From contig NC_092705.1 of NCBI RefSeq assembly GCF_964275005.1, forward strand, positions 24,036,673 through 24,100,672: a stretch of DNA of 64,000 nucleotides, given 5' to 3'. The notes beneath the pieces were generated by a model. That model was not told the origin of the DNA. It did not search any database and saw only the letters and a list, made by a program, of their open reading frames with translations. A program made the position numbers and the translations under genes. This stretch comes from Diadema setosum (Eukaryota > Echinodermata > Echinoidea > Diadematoida > Diadematidae). Below are positions 35,591-47,100 of the stretch, piece by piece (positions within the stretch are counted from its first letter, which is position 1; each line of letters starts with the position of its first letter).

Positions 35591-36560
35591 AGGTCAACTT
35601 GCTGATGTCCAAAGTCTAGAAAAAGGTATCTCCAGTGAAGATTCTGCAAACCGAACATTAACACATGATACAGTGTAGTTCATATCAGACATACATGTTT
35701 CTGCACCTGCGAACCACACAAAATCAAATACCACGACAACATTCTGTATGTGTTTGTCAACACAGCTCATTTCATTTATTACATGAAAATGTTCACATGT
35801 CCATGCACTGTGCGAAAGCCAAATTTTTGTACATCTTGCATGGTAGAACACAAAAATAACAAAGAAATATAAGTAGACTCACATAACAATTAACAGCAGA
35901 ACATATTATGCTGAGATTAAATTTGCCTCTTTTTTTCAAACAAAGAGCTCATTCCCTCAACTGTGTGCATAACAATGACATCATAAACCTATGTTCAGAA
36001 GCCCTTTCTTACGTAAAGCAAAAACTAAATCATAAAAACAAAGTACAGTCAATCAAACTAGCAGTGTTCAACACTATCTTGCACAGAGTACTCATGTGCT
36101 GCTTGCATATTGCCAGACATGAAGTGTTAGTCTCTATATGACTCAGCTTCACTAGTTCTTGTCAAAAGAATATGTTTACCATAATAATAATTCTGAAAAA
36201 TTGACCACTGTGTTATTGAAGTCTTTGCTTGCTCTTTAAGCCATTGCTATACCACAAAACTTGGCCGGGTACTCTTTCTCTATACCTACTTGTGCACACA
36301 TAAAGCTAAGTACCTTGTCTTTGAACCACAACAGGGTGAGCATACCAGCTATTTTGAGGTGGATCTGGGGACACAGTTTGCTGAAAAGATTTCTTTTATA
36401 CGAAGTGTAGAGAATTGAGCATTCACACGCTGCATTTCAAGCAGTTAACTGAAGGTGCCACGGTATCAGCCTCACCTGGACTGGCAGAAGGGATACTTGC
36501 TGCATTGAACGCACAGATGAAACCCACACACACAAAAAAAAAAAAGCACCAAAACAATCA
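35591..36560. other. No gene seen
   Basis: AT-rich; I searched the minus strand here for the missing last exon of ZC3H13 and did not find it. Confidence 0.4.
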
Positions 36561-36564
36561 TCAA

Positions 36565-36958
36565 CTGTACGAGCTGAAATTTTCCAGGTTGGTTTATATT
36601 TGCAAATTTTGCAAATTACCTTTCAAAAGCAAAATATCATGGTATGAATATAAAAACAACAACGCTTAAAAAAATCAAGGCATGCCGGCGCTGGATCGCA
36701 TGCAACTAGGTTCTAATAGACTGAAGGTCTAGCACACTAGTACAGTACTCCCAATGCAGAATTACAACTCAGGAAACACCGAGTAGAAACATTCAGAATG
36801 CGTACTGTCACTTGTTACTCATTTTAATTTATTTCATGATAGGTAGAGTATAAATTATTAGACCCTTACAACTGCAAAATTAACAACATGTGAAAATGTT
36901 GGACAAGTACCTTGTAGCATATTCAAGAAATATAATGTGAAAATTTCAGCTCGTGCAG
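36565..36958. mobile_element. CTGTACGAGCTGAAATTTT-ended MITE (long copy)
   Basis: CTGTACGAGCTGAAATTTT at the left and its near inverse (CTGCACGAGCTGAAATTTT) at the right. The same termini bound the 211-bp element at 48213-48423; the interiors differ. Confidence 0.6.
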
Positions 36959-37204
36959 TACATGAACAACGGCATTTTTATTTCGCAAAGTCAGTGCACC
37001 AGCGTGAGAATTTGGAGTGGTCAGTCAAGTGCGACCGAAAGAATCCAGAGCATCGATGCGCCTGCAGGAAGAGTAGCCGTCTCATGCGAAGGCACGACCT
37101 CGAGTGAGACGAAAACCGTATGCAATTTTGGAAAGCAAGGCTCTCTGAACACAGAATCCAGTGTTATGGAAGGTGATAATGATGCCCCTTTTGGGGGTTG
37201 TTAA

Positions 37205-37670
37205 AGGGAAATTCCAGACGATTTTCATAATTTCACATCATATAGTCCGTAAATCAATAGTGCCATGTATAGATTTGTGGAATTTATTGTGTTCCTCGAG
37301 CAAACAAGCCAATACATGTACTCTGAAAACCTAAAGCAAATTACACTGAACAAGGATGACATAGGAGATTTGCATATTCAAGTAATGTAGGAATGTTATT
37401 CTATTACAATACCATTTGCTTCACAACTTCACCTGTGTAGAATTCATGCATGCTTTCTTCTTCCTTTGTTCTGCTTCCATGAAGATCCAATTCAGCATGC
37501 CTATGGTAAAGCTGCTATGTCATCATCCTTGTTCACAGTGATTTGTTATGAAATTTGAAATTATTCTTATTACTTATTCCAATCACTTCAAATTCTGAAA
37601 CTCTGTACCCAGTATAACCAATGTATAGATGTTCAAAGGCAAAAGTCTGGAAGTCATCTGGAGTTCCCCT
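37205..37670. mobile_element. TTAA-flanked MITE, family D
   Basis: Intact TTAA at 37201 and 37671; ends AGGGAAATTCCAGACG and (inverted) AGGGGAACTCCAGATG. Inner sequences such as GAACAAGGATGACATAG also recur inverted, so much of the element can fold on itself. Confidence 0.8.
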
Positions 37671-37679
37671 TTAATATCC

Positions 37680-38578
37680 TTTGAGGGTGGAGACTGGTGG
37701 AGGGAGGGGCGATGTGAAGCATCATCAGTCACAGAGTCCCTGGAATCCTAGGAGACAGGGATGGGAGAACACTGGCTCCGATGGATCTTGGAAGACAGAG
37801 TATGACAGAGGATTACAAACTTTCCTTACCCTATTTTTTCCTCCTTATTCTGCTTTGTTTTGTTTTATTTTTTTTTTATTTTTTTTATTTATTTTTTTTT
37901 TTTTTGGGGGGGGGGGGTGTGTGTTACAATACTCTCCTATTACCGAGGCTTTTCTTTCAATTAGAACAGGATCATTTTGGCACAATCAATCCATGAATAT
38001 TTGGACACACTCTTACATCACAAATACTCACACACACATCATCACACTCACAGACACTAAAAAACTGGCATACGCCTTTCCCCGATTGTAAAAAGTTCTC
38101 AATTTCAGGAAGAAACTGTGCGTGAGGCTTTCTAGTCCTTACTAATGTCTTTCAGTCTTACATTCCAAAAATGGCAGAACACAAGAACAGCTTGACAGAA
38201 AGGACATACATCTATTCTGTTTGAATTCTGTCTGAATTAATGTCAAGGTAAAAAGCTTTAGCAAAATTACAAATTTGAGTGAATGAGAAATGTGTGAGAC
38301 TATGATCTTCTTCTGCGTTCATCTATTATGCACAGTGAAAGAGGTTTAGATACTACTCTGCCTATAGAAGGCAGATGATGTAAAATTTTTGTGATCCCAA
38401 GGAAACGTAGACGAGCCCCCTTGATAGTGGAAGTCTTTGCTTTACCATGTGCTCAGCTCACTCACAGAACTCAAGTAGTACATTGTACTACATAATCTGT
38501 TTGAAAAGTGCACTGCCTGCCACGATCACAGAGCAAGACTGACACAATACAAAGTATGAGTAACCTGTTTGACACACT
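37680..38578. other. No gene seen
   Basis: Contains poly-T/poly-G at about 37860-37920. A 136-residue + frame across it is low complexity. Confidence 0.4.
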
Positions 38579-38580
38579 AA

Positions 38581-38908
38581 GGCCCGAATTCGCAAAGGTG
38601 GTACAAATGAAACCATGGTTTAAACCATGGACAAAAACCATGGAGCACCAAGTGTCGCACGGAATATTTCGTTAAGAAATCAGTCATTTCGTCAATGAAA
38701 TGATTGTTTTGTAACGAAATGACAATATTTTGTAACTAAATGAACATTTCGTCCACGAAATGATAATTTCGTTAACGAAACTGCCATTTTGTCGACGAAA
38801 TGACCAATTTCGTAAAGAAATATTCTGTGCGACACTTGGCGCTCCATGGTTTTTGTCCATGGTTTAAACCATGGTTTCTTTTGTACCATCTTCGTGAATT
38901 CGGGCCCT
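38581..38908. repeat. Foldback element with ATTTCGTTAACGAAAT-type core
   Basis: Ends GGGCCCGAATTC-like (inverted), followed inward by ACCATGGTTTAAACCATGG palindromes and GCGCCAAGTGTCGCAC-like blocks in both arms. The centre is a series of about ten short ATTTCGT/ACGAAAT motifs in alternating orientation. About 328 bp, non-coding. Confidence 0.85.
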
Positions 38909-38909
38909 A

Positions 38910-39915
38910 GAGTTTGCCAGATGCAGGGACGCACACGTGCAGAATAGAATGAATACTGCGGTGAAATCGAGTCAAAACAATCTGCCCTCTAGTGATAATA
39001 TGATGACATAAATGGTATCGCGGGGTACCAAATGAAAATCAGCCATTTTGTTGAATTCTTTATTTCTTGAAAAATGTAGTACCCTGGGTTGCCAAAAAGT
39101 GGAAATTATTTTGGTGCTGGAGCTAGCGGCGCTAGCCACTTCACTGCAGTGCACTGAAGCACACGCTATTGCTAGCACAGCATGCCATGCATGTATCGTA
39201 TAACATGCAGTGGCATGAGAGCGACTATGTACACGCACACACAGTGCATGCATTTCTCTGTGGCTGTCCTCGAGTGGACGTGAGGTGGCACTACACAACG
39301 CGGTAACGCGTGATGCATCATATATATGTGACCGTGCATCGCAAAACGAACAAAAAGTCGCGTGCACTGAACTTGTGTGAAGACGGAAAATAGGTGAAAT
39401 GGGTCAACCCAATCTTGACTTTTTCATATTTTCTGAAAGAGCAAGCCCTCTTCTCAAGCATACTATTATTTGGGATCATAAAACAAAAAGGAAAGTGTAT
39501 TTTTAGCAGTTTTTTTCGAACACCTTTTGGTAGAATAGTGTGATTAGGTGTGTCTTAGAGTCCCCTCTTCATTTCTTAAAAACACTGTCCATACTCTTCA
39601 CTTTCAACTCTAAGAACTTTAGGATGATGCTACTGCTTTGAAAGTTAGCCTTACTCATCTACAGAATGTGTTAATAAAGCAAGCTCAGTTTCAGCTTAAT
39701 TTGATAATCCCTTCATTGTTGTTGCTCCAGTGGTTTACATCCTGTTTTTTTTTTGTTCCATTCATCATGCAGCTAGCATGGCTTGGTACAGATTAAGCGC
39801 CTGAATAGACCCTGTACTTCGGAGCCTCTTTTCTCAGTTCACACTTTCCAGAGTATGTGCTTTCTTCCCAATATTTAGATAGGTTAGGAGAGTCCATTTG
39901 AAAGGAGTTATATAT
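38910..39915. other. No gene seen
   Basis: A 131-residue minus-strand frame (38972-39367) has no recognisable motif. Confidence 0.35.
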
Positions 39916-39923
39916 CATTTTAA

Positions 39924-40590
39924 CCCTAACTTACCTGGGCTATTTAGCGAGCTTGAATTCCTGCCCCCCCCCCCCTTCAGATCCAAAAATTTGCATTTTC
40001 TATTTTAAATTAATTAATTATGCAAATATATGCCAAAAAACCTCATTTTCATCTGTAATTGGCTTATAAAAGCTTATGGAATGCTGATTTTTGGTGTAAA
40101 TACTCCTAGTGACATTCCATACATTTGTGCGTAAAAAAAAATTCAGTATCAAAACTAATTTCTTATGTTTTTATTGTTTTATCATTTTTTTATGTATTTC
40201 ATTGTTTTTTCGAACTTTTGTTTTTGTTCTTTTTTTCAGCAGAATTTGTCATACACATTTTTTGAAGCATAATTATACTAAAATAAATTGATTTCAGCCA
40301 TTAAGATTGAAAATATTAATCTTTATATGAATTAATTGAAAAAACACAATTTGTATTGACTTTGTACACAAAATCACGTTTTTGAGCAATTTTGGGGTTG
40401 ACGAAAATTTTTTGAAGGGGCGTGGCTTCAGAACGGTATGCCCGGGCGTGACAAATTTGGTCTCAAAAGTTGCGCAAGACTTGAAAGTAAAAAGTCAGCG
40501 AGCGGCGCGGTCAAAAAATTTTGCGCGCCGGAATGGTCGCGGAATTCGTCAAGGGGGGCCATTATCCCCCCCCCCCCAGGTAAGTTGGGG
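39924..40590. mobile_element. piggyBac-like MITE, 667 bp
   Basis: TTAA at 39920 and 40591; inverted ends CCCTAACTTACCTGGG and CCCCAACTTACCTGGG. TTAA targets with CCC-start ends are the piggyBac signature. The interior is AT-rich on the left and has a GC-rich GCGCG block on the right; no transposase. Confidence 0.8.
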
Positions 40591-40844
40591 TTAAAACTTG
40601 GAGTCTGCTCTTTCAGAATCTACCATTAGTTAAAAATCCATGCCTGGCGACTATTTGTTGCTTTTGTCATGAAGGATCACACAGGTCACCGCTTTGTGCC
40701 CCTCTTAGTAATGGCGGACATCGCTTTGCAGGCTCACAGAGCTATTGCACAGGGCGTATTGCGAGTGAGCACTTTAGCACCTACTAGTATGTTATCCCTT
40801 TGCATACATTATACCAATATCGGTCTCTGGGCAAAAAAAAAAAA

Positions 40845-40848
40845 ATAA

Positions 40849-40881
<33 letters not shown>
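40845..40881. repeat. (TA)n microsatellite
   Basis: TA run preceded by poly-A, just downstream of the last ZC3H13 exon that I can place. Confidence 0.85.
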
Positions 40882-40886
<5 letters not shown>

Positions 40887-41024
40887 TACACAGCTTTAAA
40901 TTCTAGCAGTTGGTTTTCTTTTTTTCATTCTTCTGTCCAATTGGACTTCTGACAGACTCTCCATGTTCTGTTAACTTCAGAAAAGTTGACAAGAACACAA
41001 AGTCACTTTCTACTCTAGGCATAC

Positions 41025-41188
41025 CTTCTCTGCTTTCCTGAGCTGTTTTCTGATGGCCATGTCCCTCCTGGCACAGAGGGCCTGCCGGCACGGTCCGATG
41101 TCTTGCAGCAACGTCTGGCGCTGCTTCCACTTTCTCCGTGCTAAGGCATTGAGGGCCCCAGTCTGATGCGGGAACAGTGGTGGTCCAT
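41025..41188 (-). CDS. ZC3H13: ZC3H13 exon 13, conserved C-terminal domain (second half)
   Basis: GALNALARRKW and QDIGPCRQALCARRDMAIRK match human LGALNMAALLRK and NLGPCCKALCFRRDSAIRKQ. At GAGAAG it meets GTATGC, a fair donor, in phase 0. The human frame continues about 55 residues; their counterpart is not found, and reading on unspliced gives four residues and TAG (41010-41012). Confidence 0.9.
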
Positions 41189-44100
41189 CTAGGTGAATGG
41201 GAAGAGAAATCACAGTTACACATGGTAGAACCATGGGAGGAAAAGAAGCAATTCTTGGAAGTGATCCCTGCATGGATAGAGAATTCACTCACCCAACTTT
41301 AACTGTAACATAACAAAGTTAATGCTAAACTATAAATCAAGGAGGAAGATGAAGTAATTGGTCATGTAAGAGACACAAAGGCAATGGCTGAGAAAAGGTA
41401 AGAACAAAATGATGTTCACATAATTATGAATCTATGATAGTTTGATTTCACTCAAAGGGGTGGGGGTGGAGGCTTGAAGTAGCCATTTCTGTGGCAAGTC
41501 TATGAACGGTTACACGAGGTACAGATTGCTCAAACGCTCCAAATATGGCACGGTAAGATACTGAATGGTTTGGTTTGCTTTGCTTTGCTTTGCTTTGCTT
41601 TTGAGCACTTAAACATGGCCAGAAAGACACACTTGATCTGCCAATCTCACCTTCTTTAAGCTCCTCTTTGCACTTTTGTTCAATCTCTGACATCAGGGCG
41701 GGGCCGGCTAGAGCCCGGGACACGCCAATGCGCGCCAGGACCTGGCCTGGCGAGAACCGCTTGAGTACCGACATCTCTGCTGGGACCTCTGCCTTAGGTG
41801 GGGGCTGCCAGTATCTCGCGATGACCATCCAATCAACGTCCAGCACGTCGGGAGCTTGAAATGGATCGAAGAAAAAAGAGATTTTCTTTCCTTAGACAAT
41901 CATCAAGAGCTTGAGAGGGACCAAAGAAAAAAAAGAAATTTTCCCTCCTTAGATAATCATATTCATCTGTCAAGACTTGCAACAAAAAGTGGTCACAAAT
42001 AACAAGGCAAGTTCTTAGTAAAAACTGAACTCAATGAAGTTAGTACTGCCATATTTGAATGTCAAAGCGGGAAAGGTATTTTGAAGGGTGTCACAATCGG
42101 CCTAACATGATGCATTTTTCCAGAGGGGCTTTGTACCATAAAGGAATGAAATCTTAGTATCAACATTCTATGGATGGTAAGATCTTACATATAACTCATA
42201 CAGGGACTATCAATACATGTGTCTGTGTGTGTGTGTGTATGGTACATAGAAGTAGAAGAAGCTGAAAAGGCGAGGTTAGAAAGAATTCTGACAAGCTACC
42301 TTTGGATTCATACTGGTCGCCATTCTTTCCTCTCTCCGAGCCTCTCCTCGATCGGTCAGATGGGTCATCAAACTCCTCATCGCTGATGTCCTCATACTCG
42401 TCATACAGACTGGGGAGGTTCTGGGACTCTTCTGGAGGGATCGTCTCTTGGGGCGTTTTCTCCATGTCTGCGTCCTGCTGTGTCGCAATGGGTTCTTCTT
42501 CTGCAGTGGGCTGTTCTGGAGGTTTGGACTCTAATGGGGGCTGCATGTCCATCTTCTCCTGGTTCTCCTCCTTCTTGTCACCATCATCCTGGACTGTAGC
42601 ACTTTCTTTCGGAACATCCGCCATCTGATCACCCTTTGTCTTTGATGCGCTTTCCCTGGAAGACCCTTGGTTCCTCTGCTCCTGGCCACGGATGGACTCT
42701 GGAAGGCTCTCCTCCTGCTTTTCTCTGCCACTGACGATGGAGCTGCTACGGCTCCCGGTGCTTCCACGACTCACGCTGCGCCGCGACCTGTGACCCGAGC
42801 CACGGTCGGTCCTATCCATGCTGTTCCCTCTGCTGCTGAGGCTATCCTTCTGGGAAGCCTCCGGTTCTTTGCTCCTAGTCCGTTCTTGACGTGGCTCAGG
42901 ATGCTCCTTGGAGCGTTCCTCCTGATTTTTCCCGTCCCTGCTGGACTCCCTTGAGGAATCCCGTTGCATGCGAGCCTTCGGCTCAGAAGGCTCCCTTCTG
43001 GATCCCTGACGATCTCGATCACGCACCGCAGGAGAACCTTTGTGGATGTCATCACTCCCACCCTCAGACAAATCGCTGTAGTTTTCTCCGTAACGTTCTG
43101 ATCGTTTCCGGTGGTCACTCTCCTCTGTTCTGGGCTTTGAAGAAGCTCTGTTCTCTTCCGCCACTCTCTTTGCTCCACTTTTTTCTGGGGTTCTTGGGGG
43201 ATCGCTATCCCTCCCTCGTTTTCTACCATACTTATACTGACTGCTCCCTCTTCCTCCTCCTCCCCCTCCTCCTCCTCCTCCTCCCCCTGTGGCAGGGTCT
43301 CTTCCACCTCCTCTTTCATCGGGGTACTTTCTCTCACCTCTGTCATCAAAACTTCTTCTACTAGGTTCTGGTTCATCCCTTCTACCACCTCTCCCATCAC
43401 TAAACCTCTGGTCAGGAGCCCCTCTAAAGTCAAGACCTCTGGGATCGCCTCCTCGCCCACCACCATCCCTTCTACGGTCTCCGTAGCTTGCATCATCACG
43501 GTGTCTATGTGGGTCCCCGAGTCCTCGACTATCAGTCGATCCCTCCCTTGGTCTTCGCTCTTCTTCTCTAAGCATCTCCCGTCTGTCATCCCTGGGAAAA
43601 TCCCTCCTTTCGTCTCTTGGGAAGTCCCTTCTGTCATCTCGAGGAAAGTCACGTCGGTCGTCACGGGGAGGAAAGTCTCTACGGTCGTCGCGGGGAGGAA
43701 AGTCCCTCCTGTCCTCTCGAGGGAGTTCCCTGCGTTCATCCCGAGGGAAGTTACCCCTATCGTCTCGAGGAAAATCCCTCCGGTCTTCTCGGGGAAAGTC
43801 ACGTCGATCGTCGCGTGGGAAATCCCTCCTGTCATCTCGCGGGAAGTCCCTCCTTTCATCACGGGGAAAGTCCCTTCTTTCGTCTCGCGGAAAGTCCAGG
43901 TGGCTGTCCCTCGGGGGATAATCTCGGCGATCAAAGTCTTTCCTCTCGTCTGGTCTGCGATCCCTTTCAGGCCATTTGGCCCTATCAAAGTCTCTGCCTT
44001 CACTGCGGTCCCTCGGACTAGGACCTCGTTGGTACTCTGGCTGGTATCGAGTATCTCCTTGGGATCCTTGCCAGGTGCCTTTAGCAAGATCCTGCTGGTA

Positions 44101-47100
44101 AGGTGTCAGTTGGCGTCTCTTCCCTGGAGGAGACCTGGACCTGATCTCGTCAGCTGAGCGTTTCCTGTTAAATGCAAGTTGAGAAAATCACAGTTCCATT
44201 ACTTACACTAATACAGTACATAGCTGCCAAAGTACATTCACAGTCAAGGAAAAATGTATTGCAAATTGTATTTCAGATGCCATTTTTCAAAATTTACAAA
44301 AGTTTCAACAACAAGTTAACAAAATAGCACATAAATTCACATTATTCCGCCAAAAGTAGTATACTATAAAGATAATGACTTGCAGAAAATTGAGCGCTCA
44401 GACTAATCTATCTTGAGGGTTTGAAATACAATTTGGGAAGTTATCCAAGCCCCAGGACAAAGTTGATGGATTTGTAGCCTGTATGGAGAGGCAAATTCAA
44501 CCCTGAGATTAGGACATACTGCATGTTCTCAACATTAAAAAGTCATTATTTATTGTAATATATGATTTCACAAAGTACTATGAGAATGCATAAATTTCTG
44601 TAGTACTAAGTAGCCATTTTTGCACCATCGTCACACCACAGTATGCACTGCTTAGCTTTGCAGCAGATGCTCTCGGTTCAAGTCCAATTCTATTATGCTC
44701 TTCAACTTAGCGCTGCATCTGTAAATTACATTTCAATTCACCTAATATATCATCAGCTGCTACATTTTATCACTACATAGTAATAGCATACCTGGTACAG
44801 TAATCTATTGTATCAACTACAATAAAACTGTTGTTCTGATGTTCAGTATCGTTCGCCAATTGTTCTGCCCATGGGCTTTCATAACAAATGCTCCGCTATC
44901 ACATGATCATGTTCATCACGTCATTACCTGGTATATGATGAACCCCAATCATACAACTTCATTCTGTATTTGCACACTTCTTCAACAGCTGCAGCTCTTT
45001 AATACTGTGTTAAAACATTGATATAAGACTGAAGTCCCCTCAATTTCTATACAGTTTCAGCGACAGACAGACGGAAATACTCACAGATAAAAATAAAAAA
45101 TAAAACTCACCCATACGGTGGATCCAAACCACGGTCCATTTGACCTCTGGCAGGAGGGGGTTGCTCATAGCGCCCCCGGGATGGTCCCACCGAGCCCCGC
45201 TGCCGCTCCCACTCGTCGCGTCGGGATTCCCGCTCCAGTTTCTCAGGAGGCCTGGGTTCCCCTCCTCGACCACCCCGAGGTTCCCCACGGGAATCCCACT
45301 GCTGACCCCCTATAAGGTGAGGTAAGGAAAAGGGAAATTGATAACAAAAAAAAAAAAATTGTAAATTCACATTATTATTATTACTACATGTATTTCTTAA
45401 TATCACTATCATACATTTGACAGCAACTTGATCCCTAAGAGCAGGGTTTCATTAGTTTCATCTTCTTTCACCTAAATCGATTTTGTTTCCAAGGCAAAAG
45501 ATCTTTTCTTTGTCAGGTGACCAGATACATTCCTAGGACAGTCTAGAAACATTTAAGAACTGCTGAAGAGTCTGAGCCAGGTCTTACCCTGGGGAGGATA
45601 TGCTCCATATCGCGGATCGCGGTCACTTGGGTAGTCATTTCTCCCACGGTCCAAGCTGCTGCCTCCTCTGGAATTTCCTCTGTCATCCCTAACTCTATCT
45701 CTCCCTCCATCCCTTCCTCCGTCCCTCCCTCCATCCCTCCTCGCATCTCTTCCTCCATCTCTTCCTCCGTCGCGTCCTCCGTCTCTTCCGATCTCTCGCC
45801 CACCGTCGCGTCCACCATCCCGACCACCATCACCCCGCCCTGCCGCAGGCCATCCCGGTCGATCTCCACCCCTTCCTCCGGAATAGGATTCCCCCCTTGG
45901 CTCTCGCCGGTCGTACTCGTATCCAGCCTGTGGGGCCCGTCCGGACTGACGGGGGGTGGACGTGTCCCGACTGCCGCTTCCCTGGCTCGGCCCACCTCCA
46001 AGAGATTTGCCTGTCAACAGAAGGATGCACATCACAATGATTAAATGAATATACTATAACAAAATGCTTGTCGCTCAAAATCTGCTATGTAGCGCATCAG
46101 GACAATGCCTACTTCACAGCACTGTCAAAAAGGTCTGAGTAATTGTGTCTCGTGTAAAGGTCTGAGTAATTGTGTCTCGTATAATCTATTGTCCGCTTTG
46201 GAGTTGCTTAATATGAATGTCTACATACAATAAGTAGGCCATCATCATTGTTCGAAATATTTCTTCAAGGTGCCACTACAGTGCATTTTCAAATCTTTAT
46301 GTAAAATAATAAGCATATGACTTTCTCAGTACAAGGTATTTCAATTCATAATATACGTCATTATCACGACATGTTAAGTTCATCATTAATTTGTACACTC
46401 CCTACATTAATGGTTGCAGCAAACTGTACGAGTTAACAGCTTTAAAAGTTTAGGGTTGTTTCTTCTGGATGCAGTACTGGTTTGGCAAACATCCTGCACC
46501 CATTAAGCACCCTGAAGGTATTGGTACATACCTCCATATTTATCACCTCTGTCTCGGTCTCTCTCCCTATCCCGGTAGTCACCACTGGAGGACCTGGGTG
46601 GAGGGGGTGGCTCCTTACCCCTCAAGGGTTCCCCTCTCCTGGGGGACAGGGAATCCCTCTTACGCCTCCCCGGAGAAAAGGACTTCCGGGAACCGGTGGC
46701 TGACGGGGACCGTCCCTGCTTGGGGTAATACTGGGCATCCTTGGGAGGGTGGGGCTGCTGGCGAGAGGAGTAACTGCCACGATCCGGAGTAGGGTCTCGG
46801 CGGGGAGGGAGCTTCTCCTTTCTCCCACTCGGAGATGGAGAAGGGGGGTAGTGAGACGGCTGCTTGCTCTTTGATCGCATTCGCTTCTGCGGTGTCGGGG
46901 ACCTGCGCCGGGGCGGCGCCTCCTGCCGGGTTTGGCGCATTCGTGGCGAGAGGGCTCGTTTTGGGGTGGGGGATCGATCCGAGGAGTCGGAGCGAGTGGG
47001 CGTGGACGGGGAGTAGCGCCTAAGTGTTTTGGGAGACAAGGGCTTTTGCTTAGATTTAACCGGAGGGGAACGGATTCGACTGTCCTTAGTAGGGGGGTGG

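Noticed and set aside
38972-39367. 131-residue minus-strand frame considered as the missing ZC3H13 tail
   Set aside because: No similarity to the human C terminus and the phase and splice signals do not fit.
40903-40985. Possible ZC3H13 last exon after acceptors at about 40969-40976
   Set aside because: It would need an intron of only about 45-55 bases, far shorter than the other twelve, and the tails do not resemble the conserved one.
43501-44157. 218-residue + strand frame and a 438-residue out-of-phase minus frame over ZC3H13 exon 11
   Set aside because: Both are shadows of the 24-base repeat in the real exon; the true frame is fixed by splice phases and by the conserved motifs.
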